From a virus: a DNA stretch of 54,153 bases. Positions 30,243-39,700 of this stretch are shown here, piece by piece (positions within the stretch are counted from its first letter, which is position 1; every line of letters starts with the position of its first letter). The notes beneath the pieces are model-generated. The model did no database searches. It saw nothing but the letters and a program-made list of their open reading frames with translations, and had not been told where the DNA came from. The DNA lies in IMG/VR virus record IMGVR_UViG_3300049893_001743, positions 1 to 54,153 of that record. One strand, written 5' to 3'. Made by a program: the position numbers and the translations under genes.

Positions 30243-30826
30243 TAGAAACTCCTTCCCTGCTCCGCACCGAATTGTCTATTGAACAGATCGAATGCTCCAG
30301 AGCCTTCTTGTTGTTTACTACGTATAGCTTGCAAAGCTTTATTAAGAACTCCAGTACCAACATTTGCTCCACCACCTTGAGTCCCACCACCGCCAGGAGG
30401 CGTAATAGCATTTGGCTGAGGCTGAGGCATTTCTTGTTGAACGAATTGTTGCGGTTGAGATTCTTGCTGAGCTTGGTTACCACCTTGACCAAATGCATTC
30501 ATTCCAAGTCTTGTTGCACTATATATACCAGCAGGAGCTTGCCAAGGACCAGGAATAAATGAGAAGAGATTAGCGGCTGGTTCTAAGAAATCATTAATTT
30601 TCTTATAGTAAACTCCGTTCGCCTTATGATGAGCAAACTCTCCTTGATCTCCATCCTTCAGGTGGTCAAGTTCGTGGATAAGGTTCATAGCGTCCAAGAC
30701 CTTAATACCTGTTTTCCTAACGTAGGCAGTATTTGTAGAAGGATCTGCCACACCTAAGCTTGAGTGCATATCTGGGTAATCTAAACTTTCGAAATCTTTG
30801 TCATCCAAGAACTGTACTTTGTACAT
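30242..30826 (-). CDS. HExxH zincin-like protein with Gln/Gly-rich tail
   Basis: 194 residues. NLIHELDHLKDGD (His51, Glu52, His55) is a zinc-metallopeptidase HExxH motif in the expected helix, after a strand-turn AYVRKTGIKVLD; His66 or His67 could be the third ligand. After about residue 85 comes a hydrophobic stretch and a Gln/Pro/Gly-rich tail (QQESQPQQFVQQEMPQPQ). In late-gene context it may be virion-borne, cutting host surface protein or another virion protein. Activity is inferred from the motif alone. Confidence 0.6.
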   Translation of the reverse strand: MYKVQFLDDKDFESLDYPDMHSSLGVADPSTNTAYVRKTGIKVLDAMNLIHELDHLKDGDQGEFAHHKANGVYYKKINDFLEPAANLFSFIPGPWQAPAGIYSATRLGMNAFGQGGNQAQQESQPQQFVQQEMPQPQPNAITPPGGGGTQGGGANVGTGVLNKALQAIRSKQQEGSGAFDLFNRQFGAEQGRSF

Positions 30827-31214
30827 AATTCCTCCTATAGATTTTGATTAATCTGTCAAAAGGTTCCCTATGGTAATAACCCTCTGTTACAAATGGAAAC
30901 TTTTCTTCAATAGACTTTTGAAGGGCTTTTCTAATTGAAACTGTCCATTTTGAACAGATCATTTTATCGATGTATATTTGATGACCCAATGGGTTATCCT
31001 CAGGTATATCCCAAGTACCTTTCTTATAAGAATTAACAAAATCTTTCGTGAGAAAGTATACTATTAGGCATATAATACGCCCTCTATCCCATATTACCAT
31101 TATGCGGTTCATACGCAACATGGCTTCAAGGTATGCCCTAAAGTTCTCATATTCATGGTCTTTTATCTTATAACCCCAACTGTACATTAAGTTTGCGATA
31201 GAATGGAACGTCAT
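30801..31214 (-). CDS. Hypothetical late protein, 137 aa
   Basis: ATG at 31214 has an ATGA overlap with the upstream stop and GGAGTG upstream; longer starts at 31229 or 31256 fall inside the upstream gene. A strand-helix alternation (IMVIWDRGRIICLIVYFLTKD ... VSIRKALQKSIEEKFPFV) is faintly GNAT-like, but no acetyl-CoA loop is clear. Unknown function; lies between closure and ejection genes. Confidence 0.5.
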   Translation of the reverse strand: MTFHSIANLMYSWGYKIKDHEYENFRAYLEAMLRMNRIMVIWDRGRIICLIVYFLTKDFVNSYKKGTWDIPEDNPLGHQIYIDKMICSKWTVSIRKALQKSIEEKFPFVTEGYYHREPFDRLIKIYRRNYVQSTVLG

Positions 31215-31444
31215 AAAGTCACACTCCATGTAGATACCCATGCTGTACCAAACCAAACATATTGGGTGTGTCCGCCTGTAGATGGGGCTAGGATCACGGC
31301 TTCACCTATCTGACCGGACCAAGATGGAGCGGAGGTTATGAATGGAATTTGATACTTTCCAAAGTTCCATACATTGGTAACTGTATCTCTAAAATTCTCT
31401 AACTCGGTAGATATGTTGGCAAATGAGTAGGGTTCTATCTTCAT
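31211..31444 (-). CDS. Small beta-rich virion protein, 77 aa
   Basis: ATGA overlap with the long upstream gene. C-terminal APSTGGHTQYVWFGTAWVS resembles the small terminal beta domain of many tail fibres. Probably structural. Confidence 0.5.
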   Translation of the reverse strand: MKIEPYSFANISTELENFRDTVTNVWNFGKYQIPFITSAPSWSGQIGEAVILAPSTGGHTQYVWFGTAWVSTWSVTL

Positions 31445-34284
31445 CCTGTTACCCCACGACCTATTCCCTTTTCTGACTGTAATAGATCATATCTAACCAG
31501 CTTCCATGGCTCTGAGGTTCCATTAGACGATGTTAGACGAAATTGGTATGTATTATGGGTACTCTTAATATCTGTTGTTCTTAAACATAAGAGAGAGCTT
31601 TCGGCTCCAGTAAAAGGTGAAAATGGGACCATTTGAGCAAAAGTTCTGCTTAAATCCACCCTATCCTGAAAATATATCATTCCATATGAGTCGTGGCCGA
31701 AATAGAAGTCTATTTCATGCGCTTTTGAGACTATCTGAGGAGAGTTCTTATACATGATAGGAGAATCATATATCTCATTTACAGGCATAGAGTATGAGTC
31801 TAGATTTCCAGAATTCAGGATATGGACGAAACCTGAACGATCTATAGCCATAAGAGCCTGTTGGTTATTTGACTCTGCGATACACATAGCTTGATACCCT
31901 TGATTGGAATAGGGGTACATCGAAAGGGTCCTAGCGTTTAAGACTATGGCGTGAGTAGTTTGGGTAGAGTTAGGTCCAATGACAAGATTGAGCCTATATT
32001 CCTGTTCTACCGGATCTGACTCAGCATGAGAAACTATAAGTCCAGAGCCGGCATAGCTTACTTTCTTTAAAGCAAACTCACAGTAATCATTATCATTCTC
32101 AACGTTATCAGATATAATAATGTCTCCGAATCCGTCAAATACACGTATTCTTCGTTGCCAGTCCAGACCAACAGCTACTTGCTCGCCCTTTATTGTAACA
32201 AGTTTTACCGTTCTTGGAACGAATCCCCAATCCTTAATCTTTAGATATGACCAGTCAGGATTACCTCCGACAAAGGCTACCCTGAATATGCGATATCTTG
32301 TAGAGATATATAGAAACTTTGATAATACGAATGCGGCAGTTATTTCATCATCTGCGGATGATGGAAAGTCGAATCCATCTGACCAGTCATCCGTAATCTG
32401 TAGATTCTCATCGGCATACTTAAATCCTCTTCTTCTGACATTATTATTAGAATCCATGAAGTTTAGAAGGATTAAGAATCCGTTATAGTTAATAGAGTAT
32501 TTAGCAGACGGAGCTGAGTTGATAGCGAGGACACTGGCAAAGGACCCTGCAGATCCAGCCCAATAAAGTGTTGGGTCATAGGAATCGGATGTAGCAACTA
32601 GGATATTCTTGGATCTCTCAAAGTATTGGTAATTCTGGGTTCTAGAAGATGCGATTGTGACGAAAGAGGCGCCTCTATTTGAAGAAGCTACAAGTCCAGT
32701 TCCAGCGGCTACAACTAACCACCTAAGGGAAGATGCTCCAAAATCGAACATTCCCCATCCGAATCCAGAAAATCCTCCAGAAAAAGTATTCCCTGTTCCT
32801 CCTCCATATAAGTCAGAACGTTCACTTAAAGTTAATACTTTCTTCCAGAATCCAGTTTCATCTTGCCTCATATCAGCATGAGTAGTTGCGAAGCTTTGTA
32901 GAGAATCACTCATGGCTCCTAGAACAAAAGGCGCTGAACCTATTCTTAGACCTGTAGTATAAGCGGCTGTATTGATATTAAGATTTACAGATATCCCTAT
33001 GTGGGAGTTGTTGCTGTGCCAAGCCACAATGTTATACCAAGTAGCTGTATTTAAAGCTCCAATCGAACTCGCTTGTACTGTAGCAGACTGAGAGCTACCA
33101 TTGGCTGAAACTCTAAATGTGGCATTTTGATTTGTATTGATATAGAGCCAATATTCGTAGTCATTTACCTTATAAGCTCTTGCAGGAGGAGTGAAGTTTG
33201 AGGTCCAACGTGCAATTCCTTTTGTAATCCTAGCTTCATCCATTAAACCTTGAAGACCTGCTAATCCAGCAGCCTGACCACCTAAATTTATTCCATCTGC
33301 TGGAACGCTGTTCGAAATTGACTGCGTAGTTCCATACTGAGTACCGTCAATAAAAACTCTAACATCATTATTTCTTCTTGTTATTGCAAAGTGATACCAT
33401 GTATTTACGGACAATGCAAAACCAGTAAAATCATTAAATGGAGCGCCAACTGAAACTCTAAATCCACCAGCTATTGATGGCGTATAGTTTACTGAGAAGT
33501 TTGAGCTTGTATCATAAGCTATTAGTACATTATCTGTATTAATAGTTGTCATCATAAAAAAGAAATCTACCGTAAAATCTCCTGTACCAAAATTCCAATC
33601 AGAACTACTAGATGACTTTATTGCATCCACAACATTAAATTTTGAAGCATTAACGAACTTTGCAGTTGTAGAAGAAAGAAGTACATTTCCTCCTGTAGTT
33701 AATGAATGTGCGGCAGGAGAGGAGTCCGTGAAAGGAGTTCCATCCATGTGGAGAAGAAGGACTGTGGCCGAGTCTATCTCAGGATCACGTTTAGAGATAA
33801 TGCTTCTTTCAAGAGTAGTAGATGTGGAATTAAGGTATATCCAGGTAGACATTGAAAAGTTGATGTTACCTGTTTGGATACTTCCAGTGTTTGCTCCAAC
33901 GAGAGCATTAGAAGCTGAGGCAAGAAATAAGGCGGCTTGATTCCTTATACCTGTAATTGACTGAGTAGTATTTACATCAAATAGAGTTAATGAACTAAAT
34001 GCATCTGATCTATTTCCACTTATTTCGTCTAATTTCCAATAATTTTGTAAACTTGTTGATAGCGAGTTACCAGAATCTATTGTCCATCCAGCCGCTCCAG
34101 TAGAGCCAATGGAGATAGAGTTTGTTGTAGATGAGCCATAACGTTTCTGGATAGAGCCATCAAAGTTCCACTTAATATCCATGGAATTTGGTGACTGATT
34201 AGGGTCATTCTTCATGATGTCTGATCGGGTAACCAGACCCTTATTGAAATCCTGGCTTGTTAAGAACTCATTTTTCTGTAGCAT
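31441..34284 (-). CDS. Large tail protein with LamG domains (gp10-like candidate)
   Basis: About 947 residues from ATG at 34284, 1 nt after the upstream stop; a GTG at 34311 would add nine. N-terminal DFNKGLVTRSDIMKN and a later beta-propeller-like part (RWLVVAAGTGLVASSNRG, FVPRTVKLVTIKGEQVAVG) recall P22 gp10-type tail closure proteins. Two concanavalin A-like/LamG segments are inserted near residues 80-160 and 180-370 (YWKLDEISGN, LLHMDGTPFTDSS, GTGDFTVDFFF). LamG folds bind carbohydrate, so this protein may combine DNA-closure and adhesion. Confidence 0.62.
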   Translation of the reverse strand: MLQKNEFLTSQDFNKGLVTRSDIMKNDPNQSPNSMDIKWNFDGSIQKRYGSSTTNSISIGSTGAAGWTIDSGNSLSTSLQNYWKLDEISGNRSDAFSSLTLFDVNTTQSITGIRNQAALFLASASNALVGANTGSIQTGNINFSMSTWIYLNSTSTTLERSIISKRDPEIDSATVLLLHMDGTPFTDSSPAAHSLTTGGNVLLSSTTAKFVNASKFNVVDAIKSSSSSDWNFGTGDFTVDFFFMMTTINTDNVLIAYDTSSNFSVNYTPSIAGGFRVSVGAPFNDFTGFALSVNTWYHFAITRRNNDVRVFIDGTQYGTTQSISNSVPADGINLGGQAAGLAGLQGLMDEARITKGIARWTSNFTPPARAYKVNDYEYWLYINTNQNATFRVSANGSSQSATVQASSIGALNTATWYNIVAWHSNNSHIGISVNLNINTAAYTTGLRIGSAPFVLGAMSDSLQSFATTHADMRQDETGFWKKVLTLSERSDLYGGGTGNTFSGGFSGFGWGMFDFGASSLRWLVVAAGTGLVASSNRGASFVTIASSRTQNYQYFERSKNILVATSDSYDPTLYWAGSAGSFASVLAINSAPSAKYSINYNGFLILLNFMDSNNNVRRRGFKYADENLQITDDWSDGFDFPSSADDEITAAFVLSKFLYISTRYRIFRVAFVGGNPDWSYLKIKDWGFVPRTVKLVTIKGEQVAVGLDWQRRIRVFDGFGDIIISDNVENDNDYCEFALKKVSYAGSGLIVSHAESDPVEQEYRLNLVIGPNSTQTTHAIVLNARTLSMYPYSNQGYQAMCIAESNNQQALMAIDRSGFVHILNSGNLDSYSMPVNEIYDSPIMYKNSPQIVSKAHEIDFYFGHDSYGMIYFQDRVDLSRTFAQMVPFSPFTGAESSLLCLRTTDIKSTHNTYQFRLTSSNGTSEPWKLVRYDLLQSEKGIGRGVTG

Positions 34285-34285
34285 C

Positions 34286-35392
34286 TTAACGTCTATACAT
34301 CCATTCTTCACCTATATGATGAATATCTTGGTTATAATTTCTGGTCTTATATAAGCGCTTACCATCAGATAGGACTTCGGCTAGGATAAGTTTATAGCCA
34401 GATACCTGAGGATCATCTTGGTCAGAAACTACTTGGAGTATGGCTCCATATAGTAAAGCTGGATGCATCTTTGACGGCATTTGAGGAGATGAACTTATGG
34501 TATATCTGGCTGAGGTTGCGCTGGATTGACCAAAAGAGACTCCTAAAGTAAGAGAAGAATTTCCGCTTATGGCAATAATTGGGTACCATTCAGAATCTGA
34601 TCCTGTCCCAAAATCGTCTATCCTGAAATAATCTCCAGTAGTTGCTTGTGTAAAGAGAGTGCTTCCATCACCCGTGACACTTGTTCCATTTGCTGAGATG
34701 GATACAGTGCCGGCAGTTGTTTCCCTTAGTGGCTTAGGACGAAGAAAATAATCATATCGGTAACTTTTATCTATGGCTGAAGGAGGATTAATCTCAAGGA
34801 GAGCGTTGCCGGCTGTATCAGTTCCGATTATACGACAAAATTTGGCATCATTGGACGGAGTGGATGAATAATCATCTCCCCATTCTTGGAATGGTTTCTC
34901 TGGAATAATTTCCTCTTTGCCGCCTCTGTAGTTAATAAGACCGCCATTCTTGGGAAAACGGTCAAAATTCTCAGCTAAGGAGTATTTGGATTTGAATAGG
35001 TTATAGCTAGTAGATGAGGCATTTTGATCCCCAGAAAGTACTGGAGAGATGTTTAGGCTAGTAGTTCCTGCAAAAGTTACATCATAGATATAGCTATTAC
35101 CTGATATCTTAAGTTGATATCCAGTGTAAGATGACCCCATAGTGACACCTGAGAACGTGGCTGTGGAGCCTCCAGTCGTAGCAGAAACAGTCCCATCGGC
35201 TACCTTCTTATTCACGGTAAGAGTTGATGATGTTAAAAAGAAATTCCAATCTTCTTTTCTTGGAAATTCTCTTACGTAAACATCATTAATTATTCCACGG
35301 ATCTTACCCTTTACCTGCGCCCTCTCACGAGAAAGCTCCTGAACCCTCTCTACGAGTTCAGTAAAGGGGATGTTGGCTATGTTTTTACTCAT
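34286..35392 (-). CDS. Probable head-tail connector/adaptor protein
   Basis: 368 residues: helical ends (FTELVERVQELSRERAQVKG; DIHHIGEEWMYRR) with two beta-sandwich inserts (ADGTVSATTGGSTATFSGV and VSISANGTSVTGDGSTLF then GDYFRIDDFG). Phage adaptor proteins with such inserts lie just before the gp10-like gene. The call rests on order and helix pattern. Confidence 0.5.
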   Translation of the reverse strand: MSKNIANIPFTELVERVQELSRERAQVKGKIRGIINDVYVREFPRKEDWNFFLTSSTLTVNKKVADGTVSATTGGSTATFSGVTMGSSYTGYQLKISGNSYIYDVTFAGTTSLNISPVLSGDQNASSTSYNLFKSKYSLAENFDRFPKNGGLINYRGGKEEIIPEKPFQEWGDDYSSTPSNDAKFCRIIGTDTAGNALLEINPPSAIDKSYRYDYFLRPKPLRETTAGTVSISANGTSVTGDGSTLFTQATTGDYFRIDDFGTGSDSEWYPIIAISGNSSLTLGVSFGQSSATSARYTISSSPQMPSKMHPALLYGAILQVVSDQDDPQVSGYKLILAEVLSDGKRLYKTRNYNQDIHHIGEEWMYRR

Positions 35393-35410
35393 GAAGGCTC
35401 CACATAAACT

Positions 35411-35677
35411 TCATTTCCAGTTGAATAGATTAAATAATGAATATGTATTACCGCTCTTATCCTCATTTTGAGTAGCGATAATACCCTGATTGTCACCAAC
35501 TTGCTGTGTAGGTTGAGCGGTCTTATGAAGCTTAGACTTCACTACACTGACTACACAGAAAGCTATTGTGATGATTACTGTTAGACAGAATCCTAGTACT
35601 ATGGCCTTAGCATAATTCTTGCCACTTATGAATCCAGTGAAGAATTTCTTCCAGGACCATGCTTCATCAAGTGGCAT
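35411..35677 (-). CDS. Single-span membrane protein of the lysis set
   Basis: 88 residues: one membrane helix (AIVLGFCLTVIITIAFCVVSVV) about residues 24-46, then a soluble Gln/Asn-rich tail. Follows two holin-like genes; size and topology could suit an Rz-like spanin or pinholin, with no specific motif. Confidence 0.45.
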   Translation of the reverse strand: MPLDEAWSWKKFFTGFISGKNYAKAIVLGFCLTVIITIAFCVVSVVKSKLHKTAQPTQQVGDNQGIIATQNEDKSGNTYSLFNLFNWK

Positions 35678-35678
35678 A

Positions 35679-35825
35679 TTAACCTACTTTGAAGAACTGC
35701 TTGATAACGCCAATAATAGTAACTGCCGTAGTGTTCTTCTTTTCAACCATATAGGATTCAAGTACACGTAGAAGAGCGAGAACTGCCGCCGCAATTTCTA
35801 CCCAATGTGTTTGAATAAAATCCAT
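35679..35825 (-). CDS. Small holin-like protein, 48 aa
   Basis: Preceded by AGGAGG at good distance. One amphipathic-hydrophobic helix (WVEIAAAVLALLRVLESYMV) and a second weaker one (TTAVTIIGVIKQFFKV). Size and neighbours (XhlA-like and another membrane protein) support a holin role. Confidence 0.5.
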   Translation of the reverse strand: MDFIQTHWVEIAAAVLALLRVLESYMVEKKNTTAVTIIGVIKQFFKVG

Positions 35826-35834
35826 ATATCCTCC

Positions 35835-36041
35835 TTATATTTTAATTACTTTTAAAGCTACCTCTATTATGACTAAGGCTCCTCCTATTCCATAGATTAC
35901 CTTATCATGGAATTTAAGCCTGTCATCATGCTCCTTCACATCATCTATGATATGGTCCAGCTTCGCATCTATACGAAGAAGTAAATCATGATCATCTGCG
36001 TTCAAACCCTTCCTCCTTTCAACACCATCCCATTTTGTCAT
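35835..36041 (-). CDS. XhlA-like holin-associated protein, 68 aa
   Basis: ATGA overlap with the upstream LamG gene. N-terminal helix with Asp/Lys heptads (DAKLDHIIDDVKEHDDRLKFH) and a C-terminal membrane helix (VIYGIGGALVIIEVALKVI), the layout of haemolysin XhlA-type phage proteins that act with holins in lysis. Confidence 0.6.
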   Translation of the reverse strand: MTKWDGVERRKGLNADDHDLLLRIDAKLDHIIDDVKEHDDRLKFHDKVIYGIGGALVIIEVALKVIKI

Positions 36042-36781
36042 TGGTAAGATAGAACTCCACTAGCTTTTGCTACAGGACTGTTATATGGAGTACCAAAGTT
36101 ACTATTACCAGAGTAATCCATAATACTGTTTGATCCAGAAGCTATTGCTCCATCAGGGAATTCATTGAACCATAGACTTAGGACATGGTTTGAGGGAGTT
36201 GATGCTAGCATCTTAGGTACTGTGAATATTCTTGATTTAGCGGCTATTTCTATCTTTTCTGGAGTTAGAACCTCACGGTATGCATCAAATGATAGAATTT
36301 GACCTGTGTTCCACCTAGTCGCATCATGACGATTTCCTACATAAAATATCCCATCTGGAACTCGCTTTGAACCAGATCCATTTTGTGATGTCTCCAAACC
36401 TGCTATTTGGGAGCCATTAATATAATATGTAATATCTGTGGCGTTAGATCCTCCTCTATACACAACACCTATATGAGTTGGAGTGTTTAGCGGGATACCT
36501 ATGGAGGTAACCGAGAACATAACTGTAGTAGAATAATCTTGTTCAAACGAAACTCTAGGAGATGTAGTTCCCCCTTGAGTTCCTGACCAAATTAATAATT
36601 GCGCCTGAGTTGTTGTGGCACTGCCTATATTAACTTGAAATACTCTAGGATCCCCAAGACCAACTATGCGTTGAGTTGTTGGAATAACCCATGTAAGATA
36701 AGTTACGCTTCCATCCATAAGAAGAGATAAGGATGATCCGCATGATACTCCACCACTATTTGCATCAAATAATAGTGACAT
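36038..36781 (-). CDS. LamG/concanavalin A-like tail protein
   Basis: 247 residues from ATG at 36781 (TAATG with the fibre gene). Strand-rich with SVTYLTWVIP, THIGVVYRGG, ITYYINGSQIAG and GQILSFDAYREVLTPEKI, the ladder of a LamG/jellyroll lectin fold. Encoded immediately after the long fibre; a receptor-binding or virion-adhesion partner is likely. Confidence 0.65.
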   Translation of the reverse strand: MSLLFDANSGGVSCGSSLSLLMDGSVTYLTWVIPTTQRIVGLGDPRVFQVNIGSATTTQAQLLIWSGTQGGTTSPRVSFEQDYSTTVMFSVTSIGIPLNTPTHIGVVYRGGSNATDITYYINGSQIAGLETSQNGSGSKRVPDGIFYVGNRHDATRWNTGQILSFDAYREVLTPEKIEIAAKSRIFTVPKMLASTPSNHVLSLWFNEFPDGAIASGSNSIMDYSGNSNFGTPYNSPVAKASGVLSYQ

Positions 36782-39700
36782 TAAATTGAACCTCTGCAAG
36801 CAATAGCTGGAACTGCTGTTGCTATTTGATTGCCCGTTGTGTTGGAATAGTCTGCCGCAAATCCATTGGATGGATTTACTCCTACTTGAAGATATAGATT
36901 AGGAGTCGTTCCAAGATCTGTTCCTAGACCAAAGATAGGATAAGCTCCTCCAACAGCTATTGTTCTAAGAGTTACGGCTGATTTAATTGAAAGATATGAA
37001 AACCAATATAATTCTCCAGCAGATAATGTAATTGCAGGGTTATATCCTACAAGGGTAGTATTTGTGGCGCTTATATTAAGACCACTTGTTGATACGGCTC
37101 GAAATGGATATAGAACATTTGGAGAAGAGTTTGTATATATACCAAGCTGGATTAAACTCGTCGCAGATCCAGCTATCGTGGCTACAACTCCAAGCGTGTC
37201 TACCTTAAGGAATGTGGTGGAAATGAATGGAACAAAGCAGGCTGAGTTAATCGGAATTACGGTTGCTCCAAGGGCTGTGGCATTAACATGACTTGCTAAC
37301 CATAATCTTGTTGTAGCATTTCCGACAACAATTTGATTTGTTCTTAAACTATAAAAACTGCCATATCCCTCTGCCGCATTATCAAGATACAGAAGAGAAC
37401 CTGATGTTCTTATCGATATAGCAGTTCCGGCAGTAATAACTTGTTCATTAAAAAGCGTCCCATTATCTGACCAGACTACATAACATCCTCCAGTACTAGC
37501 TAATCCACCTGATCCACTAGCTATAGTTTGTGTACCAGATCGATAAATAAGTCCTGCGGCAAGGAGTTCATTATTACCTGCATTATTGCCTGCAGAGCTT
37601 GATATACGGAGCTTTATCATGTTGCAAGCGGCAAACGAGACTAAATTGACAAGAGGTATCGTTAGTTGCTGTGCTTGGCCTGCGGAATAGCCTGCAACAT
37701 ATGTAAAGCTAGCTGAGTTTATTAGACCAAATGTATCATTATGAGCGCTTACAGATCCTGTGTTGGTGCCATATCCCCACTGGTCTATAATCCATGTTGT
37801 AACTCTTGATGCAGATAATGACGAACCATTACTGAATTGAAGATGAGCTGTAGGGGATCCTGAATAATCGCACGGAAGAACAAACTGCCATACTCCATAT
37901 TGTTGAGTGGCAGTTGAGTACAATAATCTCCAAGTTCCTGTTCCAGCATCAATTACAGCAGAAGAAGTGTTTCCATATAGCTTAGCGGAGTAAACAGGTA
38001 ACTGAACAAATCCTCCAGAGGATATATTTGTGTTAGAAGCTCCTCCTCCAGTAGAAGCATTGATATAGAAAAAAGTAGAGTCTGTATGAGTCGTAACAGA
38101 TGAACCTGCTTTAAGGATTAAATCTCCTGTAAGAGTCGCATCTGATGTGAAAACTATGTATGGTCCACCTGTCGGTGCATACGTTACACCCCCAGGAGGA
38201 CTTGTAAGAGCATTGATATATATTGCAGTTGCATCTGTTACGATAGATACGCTACTACCTGCTGTTAGGATTTTCTCTGATGATAATGTTGCGTCTGCGG
38301 TATAGGTAACATAAAACCCGCCAGTGCTAGCAAGTCCTCCCGAACCTGTAAATAGGCTTGTTGTTGCATTAATAAACATATTAGAACCAGTAATATGCGT
38401 GGTTACACTTGATCCTGGTTTAATATAAAGAGCATTAGGCCATCCTGCGACAAGGGAGGATAGGATGAATGTTGCACCAGTTCCAGCGAGGCCACCTGAA
38501 TTAACGGGAACATTTGCAGTATTAGCGTCTATGTATATAGCTGTAGCATCTGTCCTGACTGTTGTGGAAGAACCTGAGGTGAGAGTCTTCTCGGCTGAGA
38601 GAGTTCCGTCTGCGGCATAGCTTACATAAAAGCCTCCAGTGGATGCCAGTCCTCCGCTACCTGCAAATGTGTTGGTTATAGCATTTATCCAGAAGAATGT
38701 TGAGTCAGTAACGATGGTAACTGAGGAGCCGGCTGTAAGGATTTTCTCTGTGGTAAGGGTAGAATCGGAAGTATAGGCAATATAGGGACCGCCTGTAGGG
38801 GCATAGACTACCCCACCTGCGGCATTAGTTAAGGCATCAATATAGATACTTGTAGCATCAGTTCTAAGAAGGACAGATGATCCAGCGGTGAGTATTTTCT
38901 CATTAGATAGCGTAGTGTCACCAGACCAAGTTACTGCGAATATGCCTGTACCTGCGAGGCCAGCAGAGTTTGATGCGCCTGCACCTGTAGTAGCTGAAAC
39001 ATAAATGGCTGTAGCATCTGTTACTATTTGGACATTAGTTCCTGCGGTTAGGATGCGAGACTGAGGAAGAAGAGGTGATGCTGAGGTGACTACAAATAGG
39101 CCTCCAGATCCAACAAGTCCAGCAGACATCGACGCTATTGAACCTGCTTGATAGTCAAATGTAAGTCCAGCTAGTTCGGCTTGTCCTACAAATCCACCAC
39201 TAGCGGAAACACGCATTCTCATTAGGTTACCGCCATTAAATGAGACTACATTGGTGAGGGGGATTGTGAGACTTTGCAGGGTTCCAGATGAGTAACCAGC
39301 TTGAAACACTGTCCCAAATGTGTTAGCTAGACCGAATGTATCTAAGTACATCCCTGAGTTAAGACCTGGAGAATATCCCCATTGCTCAACAAGCCAGGTG
39401 ATGCTTTTAGCAACGGACATACCTGAGTTAGAACCATATAGGATTCTAGTAACAGCATCTGATGAATAGTCATTTGGTAGAGCAAACTGCCATATACCGT
39501 ATTGCTGAGTTGTGGCAGAGTATAGGAGTCTCCAAACAGAGGTTCCTGCGTCAATTAAAGCGGCTGAGTTATTGGGGTAAAGCTTTGCACCTTGCACAGG
39601 TAGCATGTAATAGGGATGAGGAAGGATTGTTCCTGTTGCAACGAATGAAGCGTTGTTTGTTAGAGCATCAATGTAAATTGTGCTTGCGTCTGTGCGAATC

